Of a stretch of DNA of 64,000 nt, positions 12,201 through 21,995 are shown piece by piece. The position numbers and the translations under genes are program-made. Below the pieces are notes generated by a model that was not told where the DNA came from, made no database searches, and saw nothing but the letters and a program-made list of their open reading frames with translations. The stretch is from Lunularia cruciata (taxonomy: Eukaryota; Streptophyta; Marchantiopsida; Lunulariales; Lunulariaceae): positions 9,268,744 to 9,332,743 of the forward strand of contig OX419759.1 in assembly GCA_948567375.1 (NCBI GenBank). The letters are read 5' to 3'. The stretch's first letter is position 1. The number at the start of each line of letters is the position of its first letter.

Positions 12201-13005
12201 GAGGTTTTGCCTAGGTTTGGTCCACCCATCTGCATCTTCACTACTCACTTGTGAGTGTGGTTCCACACTAGATGCAGCGGCGGTCCACATGACACGGTGT
12301 CCTTTTGGAGGATAGAGGATAGCTACACATGGTGCCATTAGAGACATAGTGTTTTCTATGGCACGAGAGAGTGGATACTTAGCTTGGAGGGAGCGTTCGT
12401 ATGCAATGCAGACGACACGTGTAAGGGCAGACTTATACTTGGTCCAAGATGATCAGGTGACAGTAGCGGATGTCGTGGTCACGGACCCTACGCGAGATAC
12501 AGTTTTGGAGGGAGTGATTACCTATCCCCCTGGATGGGCGGCGAGTGCAGCAGCAGGTCGCAAGGTCTCCAAGTATAGGGGCATGCAGCGAGGTCACCTC
12601 TTTGTTCCTCTAGCCTTGGAGTTATATGGAGCGATGGACACGGCATTTGACACATTTGTCAGGGAGTGCGCAAGAGCTTATCATGTTAGGCGTCAGGGGG
12701 TACCACTCTCACTTTCATACTTTGTAGCTTACTTTAGACAGTGTGTGTCTATTGCTCTACAGAGGGCAGTGGCTGGTGCAATCCATAGGAGAGCAATCAC
12801 ATTAGGTGATGTTTCTTCGGATGCTCCAGTTGTGTGTAGACCGTACGACTTGCATAGCTCGGATATCTTAGGTGTGGTAGGGCAGATTTCTCATACCGAC
12901 TCTATTTGGGCTTAGCCCCATGTTACCTTTTTTGTCTCTCCCTTGTACAGCTTGATGGGGTCTTCCCATCCTTCATTTTTCCTACGCGGTCACCTTTTTT
13001 TTCTT
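9281..13005 (+). mobile_element. Full-length RLE-type LINE (copy 1) inside the chromovirus LTR
   Basis: A 3.7-kb non-LTR retrotransposon flanked by ATTAGGA (9274-9280 and 13006-13012). It starts with a GGGAGA-rich 5' leader, has one open frame (start 9749, end 12915), and finishes with a conserved 3' region (GCTTGATGGGGTCTTCCC) and a T-rich tail. No apurinic-type endonuclease precedes the RT. Instead there is an N-terminal zinc finger and a C-terminal endonuclease-like region, as in the R2/NeSL/Utopia-type groups. Two full-length relatives (21996-25675, 36521-42434) and two short fragments lie in the same window. Insertion sites differ in sequence, so there is no fixed target. Confidence 0.88.
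9749..12915 (+). pseudogene. LINE polyprotein: zinc finger, reverse transcriptase, restriction-like endonuclease (broken)
   Basis: The start is in a good context (GCCATGG). A C2H2 finger (C-x2-C-x11-H-x4-H, residues 18-38) opens the protein. RT blocks follow: GLSGMVYEHLRD, GGIRPIAIGE, QVDVENAFNS (motif A), GTQQRDPLG (motif B, where Gly after QQ is usual) and LVDDT at 11251 (motif C, usually (Y/F)ADD). A Cys-rich knuckle CECGSTLDAAAVHMTRC is at 12250-12300. RADLYLV..VADVVVTDP at about 12420-12490 matches the R-x-D..D core of the restriction-like endonuclease. A 1-base deletion near 10114, shown by comparison with the other two copies, shifts the frame; stops at 10522, 10849, 11587 and 12313 finish it off. 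Confidence 0.87.
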
Positions 13006-13184
13006 ATTAGGAAGCTTCCCCATAAGCTTTCTCTTAGAAGTTGCCACTTGGCATGCATGTTACTCAATACTTGGAATGTACCAAGTAGTTTCCTAGATAT
13101 CTCTAGAATATTCTAGGCTAATTTGGTCTATTTTTTACTTTGTTAGCCTTGAATATCTTTGTTGCTAAAATCCATATTGTTACA

Positions 13185-13197
13185 AATTCCCCCACCG
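13185..13197 (-). promoter_or_regulatory. Polypurine tract of the chromovirus
   Basis: On minus this reads GGTGGGGGAATT immediately before the 3' LTR start TGTAAC, the expected place for plus-strand priming. Confidence 0.75.
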
Positions 13198-13206
13198 CTA
13201 GTTGGT

Positions 13207-13395
13207 GATGTCCTCATTGCCATTGAAGCTTCAAACTCTTGGATGGCCGTTTGTGCATTTTGGAGATGCGAAAGAGGCTCCTAAGTGGCATCATGTAGGG
13301 GATACCCTTTCTTAAGGACATTGTACTCAATATGTTGTTGGCGACCATGTTGAATGTGGGGATGTGCAAGGATATCATTGATAGGGACAAGAGGA
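13207..13395 (-). pseudogene. C-terminal chromodomain of the chromovirus, with nonsense codon
   Basis: One open reading on minus contains IEYNVLKKGYPLHDAT, a stop, then EPLSHLQNAQTAIQEFE. It follows the chromodomain plan in which a Trp comes after DAT; here that codon is TAG (one base from TGG). The domain ends just before the polypurine tract and 3' LTR. In active chromoviruses it binds histone marks and steers integration. This places the element in the chromovirus branch of Ty3/gypsy. Confidence 0.85.
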
Positions 13396-13559
13396 GGAGG
13401 GGTTGGACAAGAGAGGAAAAGGAAGCTGGATTAGAAACAAAGGGTTTCAACTAAAAATGTGAAAGACAAGGTGGATTTGCATAAAAGAAGGCAAGACAAG
13501 TCAATTAGCAACAAGAGAAATAATTTGGGTGACATTAAATGGACCTATCTAATTAGGAG

Positions 13560-14640
13560 CAAGTTTATGGACTTGGATATCAAGTGGGAGAGGCAGGTTA
13601 CTAGAAGAAAGCATGACTATGTAACCAATTTGAAAAGTGAGATCATGATGGTTTTGGTCTGCATATTGTTTTTGATGATTTTGAGCAACAAGAAGATGAG
13701 CTTGTTGTAGAGATTTGTATATGGTGGTCAAGAAGGTGGAAGTATGAGGAACATAAGATGGAGGAGGAGCAAAAAGGGAATATGGAACAAGCGGATCTTG
13801 GCCAAAATTAAGGAAAAAGGGAGAGAATTTGGTGCTTGCTTGTTTGGAACTATTGTAGGCAAAGTTGCAAGACACTCTTCCTAAGGCACAAAGCATATCT
13901 TCCAAGGTGTGATTTTCAAGTTTGGTTTGCCCATCAATTTGTGGATGATAGGCTGTGGATAAAGCAAGCTTGGTGCTAAGTATTTGGAAGAGTGCTTGCC
14001 AAATCTTTTTGGTGAAACAAGAGTCACGGTCAGATATAAGTACACAAGACATCCCATGATGCTTGAAGACATTGTCAAAGTAGATTTGGGCCAATGTTAG
14101 AGCATCCATTGTGTCAAGGTTAGTGTCAAATGGATTTGCTTAGTAAGCTTATCTAGAAACACCATGATTACTATGTGACCTTGCTTTGTTTTGGGCAAGG
14201 ATGTGATGAGATCTAAGCTCATGTGTTCCCATCAAGTAGATAGAATGGAGAGTGGTTGAAGGTGTCTACTCGGTTTCTAGCTGCTGGCCTTGTTGTGTTG
14301 GTAGCTCTCACACAATCATACAAACTCTCAAACATTTTGTGCCATGTTATGCCACCACCATTGGCACTAGAGGTTATCTAAGTTCTTGTCCACACCTATG
14401 TGACCAACAATTGGTAAATCATAGGCTTCTTGAAGGCGCACAAGTCAAAGATCACCCTTGGTTGGAATATTTTCCGGTCCTCATGGAATAGAAGGCCTTC
14501 CTTGAAGGAGAAGGCATTGTACTCCTTGTCACATGTTGCAAGACAACCTTGTACCATTTGAAAGAAGAGATCTTGTTGTAGAGCCGTCCCAAACTCAATG
14601 TGGACTATGGAGTTGACTGAAACCATTGTAATTGCCATCA
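13560..14640 (-). pseudogene. Chromovirus integrase remnant
   Basis: The integrase catalytic core is readable at 14109-13549: LISDRDSCFTKKIW (second catalytic Asp) and STAYHPQIDGQTK with LE soon after (catalytic Glu region). The part at 14640-14400 has a partial upstream segment. Frame changes separate these from each other and from the chromodomain. Confidence 0.82.
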
Positions 14641-15392
14641 TGATAAGAAGAAAAGACTTTGAATTATGTCATCATGATAAGGAATTGGAGATGACATGAA
14701 ACCAATCAGGTTTGTCTCAAGTTTGGTGTCAAAGAATTGGAGTTATTCCTCCCATCAATGATGTTGACTATTCATGTGTTCCAAATTATAATGTCTACAA
14801 CAAGGATTCATGATTGGTTTGCAAGATCACCTATTTTCCCAAGAGATAATGCCTCCATACCTTGGTGGCATATACCATTGCTAGTTGTTCTTGATCTTAT
14901 CTAGAGTAATTCCTTTTTGTGATATTAACCAGTGAGACATAAAGCCAATGGGATGTAACCCATATGCAAATTCATACTACAATATAACTCCAATGGCAAA
15001 GTTAGAAGTATCAAAATCAACCACACAAGATAGTTGAGTGTCATATGGTTGAAGAATGGGTCTTTAAGAAACCATATGTTTCAACTTGTGGAGTGCTTCT
15101 TCATGCTTGGTGGTCCACTAAAAGCTTTAATTCTTCCCCAAGAGGTCAGTCAATGGTGCTACCACGTGCATATAATAATGGATGAACTATCGTATAAACT
15201 TGCAAATCCATTAAATGCTCACACTTCTATTGCTTCCTTTGGAGTAGGCAATTAATAATGGCCTTGATTTTCTCCTTTGCTATCCTGATCCCTTTTGATG
15301 AGATCTTATGACCCAAGAAGGTAAATTCCTTTTGCCAAAATGCATACTTTGACTTCTTGCAATAAAACTTCCATTGATAGTTGTCTTAGGGC

Positions 15393-15997
15393 TTATTGTA
15401 TATTACTTGTATGTTTTGCCTCCGTCTTGCTATAGATTAAAATATCATCCAAGAACACCACCACGTACCAATCCAATAGCTTGTTCAACATCCGATGCAT
15501 TTGATCCATGAAGACTACTAGAGCATTAATGAGCCCAAAAGGTAGAACTCTCCATTCAAAATGCCCAAACCTTATGCAAAAAGTAATCTTTTGCACATCC
15601 TCCTATCAATGGAGACTTTTTACCAATAGCCGCTTCAAAGATCCAACTTGGAAAAGTATTGTGCTCCACTCAATTGATCAAGCAAGTCATCATCAATTTA
15701 AGGCAAGGGATATGTATTCTTTATTGATTTTTTATTAAGCCCACGGTAATCAATACAGAAACAAAGTCATTCATTCTTCTTTGGAACAAATAGTACCAAT
15801 GCTCCCCAAGGAGATGTACTATGTTGTGTGAAATTCTTCTCCAATAACTCCATAAGTGTTATTTGCAACTCCTCCAACTCCTTTGGTGAGAGCCGATAGA
15901 TTGGTCTACTCATTGGAGTACTCCCAAGCAATAACTCAATCTCGAAGGGCATACCACAATTGGAGAGTAATCTCTTTAGTAGATCATCTAAAAACAC
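15393..15997 (-). pseudogene. Chromovirus reverse transcriptase remnant
   Basis: Two frames are needed. Upstream part (15997-15767): PIYRLSPKELEELQ and SPWGALVLFVPKK, the start of a Ty3/gypsy RT. Downstream part (15596-15393): FGHFEWRVLPFGL and the catalytic box VVVFLDDILIYSK. The domain order and the FLDD box are typical of the family. RNase H is expected at about 14650-15390 but cannot be read clearly. Confidence 0.88.
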
Positions 15998-16262
15998 GTC
16001 CGCAAACTCCTAAACTATTTGATCAACCATTTCTTGATGAGACTTTTGACCCTCCTCAGATTCTCCTTGTGCAATCAGCTTGATCCACACCATGACAATA
16101 GACTTATCTTCCTCCAAAACTTACTCTATTGTTGCTTCACTAACAGACTTCCCATCTTGGGACTTATCATCCTTCAAAGCTTGCTCTATGGCTGCTTCTT
16201 GATAAACTTCCTATCTTGGGTCTAACTATTCTTTGATTTCTTACTCAGAGGTGCCAGGCAAC

Positions 16263-16610
16263 CTAATCTGAAATTCCTCCCTTGGTGTTGAACTTGAATT
16301 TGTCATCAGGTCCAATCAATTGAACCTGATGATGTTCAAGCCAAGGCAAACCCAAAGTTGCATCATAGTGTATAGGTACCACTACAAACCTCATACACTC
16401 CAAATACTCCTTCTCAATCCTAAATGTAATGAGATGTGAGGTACAAGATGCAAAACCATTTCTACCATCCGCCATCATCAATATGCTTCCAATAACTACT
16501 TGATAGGAGTACATAATTCCTTTGCTAATTGTATGGACATGCAATTATTTGAAGCTTCCAAAATCAACCATACTAGCATGATAAGATGTCATACTTTGCA
16601 AGTGAAGCAA
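16263..16610 (-). pseudogene. Chromovirus aspartic protease remnant
   Basis: The C-terminal half of a gypsy-type protease is readable (VVVPIHYDATLGLPWL), ending near KFNTKGG. The region where the Asp-Ser/Thr-Gly active site should lie (about 16590) is degraded. It lies between the zinc knuckle and the reverse transcriptase, the normal gag-pol order. Confidence 0.75.
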
Positions 16611-16739
16611 ACTTGCATAGGTCAAGCAGTCAATCCCATTGGAACTAATCAAGTTCCTAGTAGACGGCTTGAAATATCCTATTGGAATTCCTTATTTCCC
16701 TTATTATTTTGCTCCACAAACTCCATTTGGGTGACTTGT

Positions 16740-17575
16740 TGAGGTCATCCATTCTTGAGTGGACATTTAGTGTTGTGATGTCTAATTTGGTGACAATAAC
16801 AACAACCACCATTTTATCACAATTTTTCTCTATTTGAAGTGCCAAGTGGTCTTCATTGAATGGCATCAATTTCCATAAGTCCCTGCTCCTCCACCTATGT
16901 GTAGTGTATTGGTAGATTCTATGGAAGTCAAGACCAAGTTGTTGCAACCAAGGAATCAAAGCATGCAGCAAACTGCATGGCATCTTCCAAGTGTTGTGGC
17001 TTTTGCATAGTCAGCTCTAATTTGGTTCATGACTTCAAGCCCCTCACAAATCAAACCATAGCTTCACCTTCCAATATATCTAGGATTTGCATGATAGTAT
17101 TCTAGATTTGCATGATAGTATTCTAGAATTGCATGATGTAACTTCTTATAGAACCAATATAATTCAACTCTACCAACTTATCTTGTGTAGCTTGTGTGGC
17201 ATTTATAGCTAAGAATTGACCAATTTTTGCACTCTTATATTCTATGCAAGTCAAAATTGGTGCCATTTAGCTCATTCCATTAGAATTGCCACCATAGCTT
17301 TGCTACCCCATTCAATTGGCTAGAAGCCAAGAGAATCTATTTCCTTTCATCTTGAAGATTAGTAGCTTCAAAATAATGTTCAAAGTCAAACCAAAAATTC
17401 TCCACTTCACTCAAGAGATTCTTGCTCTCAAATACCTTAGGTTTTGCAAATTGGATTTGATCTTCTCCTCTTGAATTGGTGCTCTAGTTGTTGATGATCT
17501 CGTTCATCCAAAAATTGAGTAAGATGCTCAATTTTTTTGCTTCATAGCAATGATAACCTTGGCCATTGCCGCCAT
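16740..17575 (-). pseudogene. Chromovirus gag remnant with zinc knuckle
   Basis: On minus, a start (ATGGCGGCAATGGCC) at 17575 opens a gag-like reading that is soon stopped. VAKLWWQ, typical of Ty3/gypsy capsid, is readable at about 17300. A CCHC zinc knuckle with C-x2-C-x4-H-x4-C spacing (CYCHQIRHHNTKC) is at about 16755-16800. Frames shift several times between these points, so no protein is made. Confidence 0.75.
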
Positions 17576-17831
17576 GTTTACTATTCTATCACACTACCTC
17601 CAATTTATCTAAATTAACATATAGATGCAACACATCTACCATTCTCCATAAGTTCCAACCAGAAGTACCAAGGGTTCCTCAAGAAAGGTGATCTCATTTA
17701 GAAAATTTTGCCTAAGGCATGAGGTGATGAATTGTGTGAAATGATGCTTGGGAAGTTCACAAACATAAAAAATCCCAATGGTTTGGCAAAAATAGATTTG
17801 ATGGTCAATGAGTTTTATCCATCCCATTCCT

Positions 17832-17843
17832 GCTCTGATACCA
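17832..17843 (-). promoter_or_regulatory. Primer-binding site for initiator-methionine tRNA
   Basis: On minus this reads TGGTATCAGAGC, the standard plant LTR-retrotransposon primer site complementary to the 3' end of tRNA-iMet. It lies one base inside the 5' LTR. Confidence 0.92.
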
Positions 17844-17844
17844 A

Positions 17845-18322
17845 TATAAAATACATAGACCAAGGAGAGAAATAGGAGAATGGAAGATCAAAGTGAAAGA
17901 TCACATTGGGACTCTTGAATGAGGGAAACTTTAAATGCCTAGCATGAGCTTTCACTTTGGTATTTATATGGAGCATATAAGGCTCTTGAGAAGCTTCTTA
18001 GAAAGCTTCTTTAAGCCACTTTCCTGGAGTGCAAGCCAAGTTAATTTTTAAGCTTCTCAAAAAGCGTCATTCTAAAAGTCACATACTTGGCGTGCAAGCT
18101 AAGCTAGAAGCTACCTACTTGGGGTTCAAGTTAAACTAGCTGGGAAGCTTTCCAAGAAGCTTCCTTCTAGAAGTCACCACTTTGCATGCACGTTACTCAA
18201 TACTTGGAAGGTACCAAATAGTTTCTTAGATACTTCTAGAATATTCTAGGCTAATTTGGCTTATTTGTTACTTTGTCAGTATTGTTAGCACTAACTTCCT
18301 TGCTAAACTCCACATTGTTACA
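17845..18322 (-). repeat. Chromovirus 5' LTR
   Basis: 478 bp ending TTACA on plus. The other end reads TATAA, a one-base change from TGTAA. It contains several imperfect copies of an AAGCTTC(T/C) motif at 17990-18160. It lies directly next to the primer-binding site. Confidence 0.9.
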
Positions 18323-18327
18323 AAGAG

Positions 18328-21297
18328 TCAATAAAGTGTGTTAAGTGGTTTGCTTAATCGTAGGAGAGAATATCTCCTTGTTATCAATATTATTTTTGAT
18401 AATGAATTGTTGTTAGATGTCCTTTAAATTGCCAAATGCTTCCATCTAAATCACACTTAACTTTGAAGATCCACTTGCTATCAATTAATTTTTGTTGAGG
18501 CGGTAATTCCACCACATCCTAAGTATGTAGAATACCATTAGCTAGAAAAATTAGCTAAAGGCAAAAATTGGCTTGGTAATGATGATTTTAACTTTTTGAT
18601 GTAGATTTTGTCAAGCCAAAAATAATTGATTGTTAATTATTTTGTACATGAATTTCACTTAATTTTATTTTTGTGGGTTGAATTTGAGATAAGGATAGCA
18701 ATGGAAGGGCTAGATGCACTCAGCAAAGTAGAAGGAGGATCACAGGAAGTTTCACTTGATTTTATTTTTGTGGGTTGAAGATGAGACAAAAGAAATCTAT
18801 ATAGGGATAATAAAGGAAGGGCTAGATACACTAAAAAAAACTAAGTGGATGGGAACAAAGGAGGTAAGTTGAATTCTTGAGATTTTTTGGATATCTATAT
18901 GGAATTGTTTCATAAGTGGATGAGGAAATATTATCCTCTTGAAAAACAACATCTCTACTCTTCATCATTTATGTGTAATAGGTTCAAAGAGCCTATAAGC
19001 ACAACTAATTTCAGAACAACATGTCTACATTTCAAAGACTTTGGATCTAATTTGTTCTCCTCTCATCTAATATCTTCAGGCTATTGCACAAAAAAATCTA
19101 AGATGAGAGAGATATGTTCACCTTTTCTTTTGTCCATATTTCCTTGGGTGTTTTACAACTGATTGTTCTACTTAAAAATCTGTTGCAGAAATAATTCACT
19201 TTAGGCACAATTTTAGCATACATTACTTTTTCAACATTGTGTCCATAAAGTGTCTGGTTTGCACACTTTGCAATACCATTTGTTGTGGAGAATAAAGACT
19301 TTTACTTTGATGTATAATAATATTTTCACATATAGATAAAGCCATCTAGTTATTTATGTATTCACTTCCATTGTATAATTTTAGAATCTTAATTATTATC
19401 CTCGATTGATTATGAGTGAGAGATTTGAATTCTTAAAACACCAAAAGTATAATTTCACTAGTTTTGTTCTCTAGTACAAATTCTCCCAATTGCTAATGCA
19501 AGTAAGGATATACATTGAAGTTCCAATTGAAGGAATGTTGATTGGACCGCATATATCAAAGTGTAATTGTATCAAATTGTAAAGGATGGTTGGAAATAAT
19601 TGTTGATAGTGAGAATGGTTATTAATGTTGTTTTCCCTGGAGACAAGACTCACACTTTGTTTTAGTAATAGAGCCTAGTTTTAAAAGGATTTGTCTCCTT
19701 GCAATTTGATGCCAATTTTTTGATGCTATCAACATTCATATGTCCAAGCCTCTTGAGCAAAACTATGAGAAGTAACTATGTTGACCTGATTCCTCCAAGA
19801 AGAGCTATCTTGTTATCATTTAGTTGAAGATATATAACTTCCTATCTAAATTTGCTTGTGCAATCATATATCAAAGGGAGTCATGAATATAGCAAGCTTT
19901 GACATAAAAGAAACTGTACAATGAGAAGCAATAATTTTACTTATGCTAAGTAAGTTGTTATGTGCATCATTAGTATATTGCACATATTAGATGATAGTCT
20001 GATTCAAATTGGCAGAAATGAGTGTAAATTTGACATTCCTCTTCCTCTAGCCAAGAAACTATCTCATTTGGTGGTGAAGATGTTAATTAGATGTTCTCAG
20101 GAAAATTTATAAATTTCTCCTCATCAAATGTCACATGGAAGATGCTCTCAAAGGCAATAAACCAATCATTGCAGTTTACATCAGCATGAGTATGCACAGT
20201 AACAAATGCATAGTCTTGCAAGAACGTTGGTTTGTTGGAATTGTTTCCCTTACTTAAATGTGTAAATTTTTCTTTCTCCCTTGCTCATTGGGGTTGCTTT
20301 TGCTCTTCTCTCACAATCCTTCTTTTTGTGAACAAACTCTTAGCAGTATTTACGTATTCTGTTAAAATACTTCCGTTGCAGGTTAACAAACTTAACTTGA
20401 TCATGATGATACTTCACACTCGTTGACATTATTTGTTCACTTCTGGTCCCTTGTAACCTGTTCCAAGTAGAACAATCATTGTCATGCTCAACTATGAGTA
20501 ATTGATCCTTCAAAATTGCAAAGGGAAGATTATCTCTGGCATTTACCATATCCTTTGAGAAATGAGTTTTCTTCAAGCTGCTAAGAAGTCTAGGGACAAC
20601 CTATGATTCTTTGCACTCAATAGCAAGATCTCTCATTTGCTTCATTGATTTAATCACTTCATTTATATGATCAGTCAGTCAATTGCCTAGATGTATATGT
20701 CAAAGAGCAAAATACATCCTTAAGTCTATTCTGTCTTTCTATACTATTCTTGGCGAGATGGACCATAGAGCTTCCCATACATCTATTGACGTTCAACAAT
20801 TGCTGATGTGTTGAAATTTTTTATCTTTAATTGACATATTGATTAGTCCTAAAGCCAATTTACCCAGTTTCTCTCATTTGGAGAGCTCATCCTGCTTTTA
20901 GTTTGCATTCTTTACGTTATACCACACACCTTTTGATTTCGAAGTGGTTTTAGTCAGCTTATTCCAGATATAATAGTAATCTGTAGTTGGTCTCTTGATA
21001 TAATGCCTTATGATGATGAATGGCTGATGTCTTGGTTTCCTTGCGTCATTCTTGACATGATGCCATACACCATTCAATTTCAAGGTGGTTTTTATCTATA
21101 GAGATAATAGTTATCAGTAATCTAGTTGTAATCTAGTAGTCTGTCTCTTGATATGGTTGATTTTTGAGTAGTCTGTTTGTTTCTTGATATGGGTAATTTT
21201 TTAATAAGGATTCATCTTATATGAGAGAACAACATATTCTATCGAACTAGAAAATCAGATTGATAGAGATTGAATGTCAGTCACGTGGATCCATGAC
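18328..21297 (-). pseudogene. copia gag-integrase portion, copy 1 (internal part right of the chromovirus)
   Basis: On minus, gag lies at 21290-20300, integrase at about 20100-19470 (CGPINIPSIGTSMYIL is readable) and the start of RT further left. Part of gag is tandemly duplicated: about 20905-21030 and 21043-21170 both contain a GTGTGG(T/C)ATAA/ATCATGTCAAGAATG-type stretch. Relative to copies 2 and 3, about 740 bp at 18596 is missing, including most of an older solo LTR. No long frame is left. Confidence 0.65.
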
Positions 21298-21559
21298 ATG
21301 AAAAAGGAACAGATGCAAGATACGTACATATAGATAAAGACTAAATTAGATGGATCTTCCACGTTGAGTCATGCTTCTTTAGAGATGAATGAATGCGATA
21401 CAAATTGCAGGTAAGTATTCAACGTATGTAATTAGAAACACGAAGCTATCTAAAATGGATGCGTCCAAGAAGGATTAACTAAATGCAAGAACCATGAGGT
21501 GGAAGCGACCAAGAACTAGAAGGTCTCTTCAAGAACTAGAGGTCACAAGATCAAAAAAA
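21298..21559 (-). repeat. copia 5' LTR, copy 1 (degenerate)
   Basis: Homologous to 7544-7806 and 35921-36162. The ends have mutated (CATGAA for TGTTGA; TCAAAA for TCAACA), and about 20 bp around AAGAACTAGA is duplicated. It is followed by TAGTA, the target-site duplication. Confidence 0.7.
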
Positions 21560-21564
21560 TAGTA

Positions 21565-21995
21565 TATCTCAAAAGGTATACAAAGCACCAAGAAGTGCAA
21601 AAAGAGAATGAAAGCATTATGCCCAAAGAAAAAGGCTAAAAATTTATTTAGACTGCCTCCTATAGCAAAACAAAAGGTAAAGAAACAAGAATCTGGATGC
21701 TAAGTAATTTAATTCTGTTAATATAACTACTCTACTTCTATATTGAACTACATAATATAGATGCTCTAACGCTATGTTTGGTAGATGAGAATGAAAAGAA
21801 AGGATCTAGACTCAATGAGAGCTCTAAATACTCAATTATATAATATAGGTGCTCTAGTTTGGTAGATGATAATGAAAAGAGAGGATCTAGCTAGACTCAA
21901 TGAGAGTTCCCACTACTACTACCCGTTTAGCATTGCTTAGCTCATTGAGCTTTGACTATAATTGGCTTAAGAACTGTGACTGAAAAAGAATAGAA
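21565..21995. repeat. Host spacer between copia and LINE 2, copy 1
   Basis: Collinear with 36166-36520 of copy 2. It contains a short internal duplication around TGCTCTA..GCTATGTTTGGTAGATGAGAATGAAAAGA (about 21760-21890). It still has GCTTTGAC followed directly by TATAATTGGCTTAAG, the unoccupied version of the LINE 3 site. No gene is seen. Confidence 0.7.

Larger units (their letters stand above)
9087..13184 (-). repeat. Chromovirus 3' LTR, split by LINE 1
   Basis: The two LTR parts are 9087-9280 and 13013-13184. Together they align with the 5' LTR at 17845-18322, including GACCAAGGAGAGAAATAG near the start and CTAGAATATTCTAGGCTAAT near the end. They are about 100 bp shorter than that LTR in the middle, where the LINE went in. 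Confidence 0.9.
9087..18322 (-). mobile_element. Ty3/gypsy chromovirus nested in the copia element
   Basis: LTRs begin TGTAA and end TTACA. The right LTR (17845-18322, 478 bp) is the 5' LTR. The left one (9087-13184) is split by a LINE. Target duplications are CAGAG (9082-9086, one base changed) and AAGAG (18323-18327). Copies 2 and 3 of the host copia show the empty site with a single AAGAG (about 34260 and 58013). The internal order on minus is primer site, gag, zinc knuckle, protease, reverse transcriptase, integrase, chromodomain, polypurine tract. All coding parts carry stops and frameshifts, so the element is dead. Confidence 0.93.
7544..21559 (-). mobile_element. Ty1/copia retrotransposon, copy 1, split by a nested chromovirus
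   Basis: Decayed copia element of about 4.8 kb once the insert at 9087-18327 is removed. It has LTRs of about 260 bp with TGTTGA..TCAACA ends (7544-7806; degenerate 21298-21559), a purine-rich tract GGAGAGAGA beside the 3' LTR (7807-7819), and TAGTA target duplications at 7539-7543 and 21560-21564. Read on minus, the order is gag, integrase, reverse transcriptase, RNase H. Visible pieces are the integrase segment LHFDICGPI (about 19560), the RT segment TYLYGT..QVYM (about 9030), and a final RNase H piece with DVLTKRL..SKH at about 7850-7900. All frames are interrupted, so it is inactive. The same insertion exists in copies 2 and 3, so it predates the segmental duplication. Confidence 0.85.

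Noticed and set aside
9281-13005. LINE as an rDNA- or snRNA-gene-specific R2 or Utopia element
   Set aside because: Flanks of the resolved copies are an LTR, a spacer and host DNA with unrelated sequences; no rRNA or U2 sequence is near.
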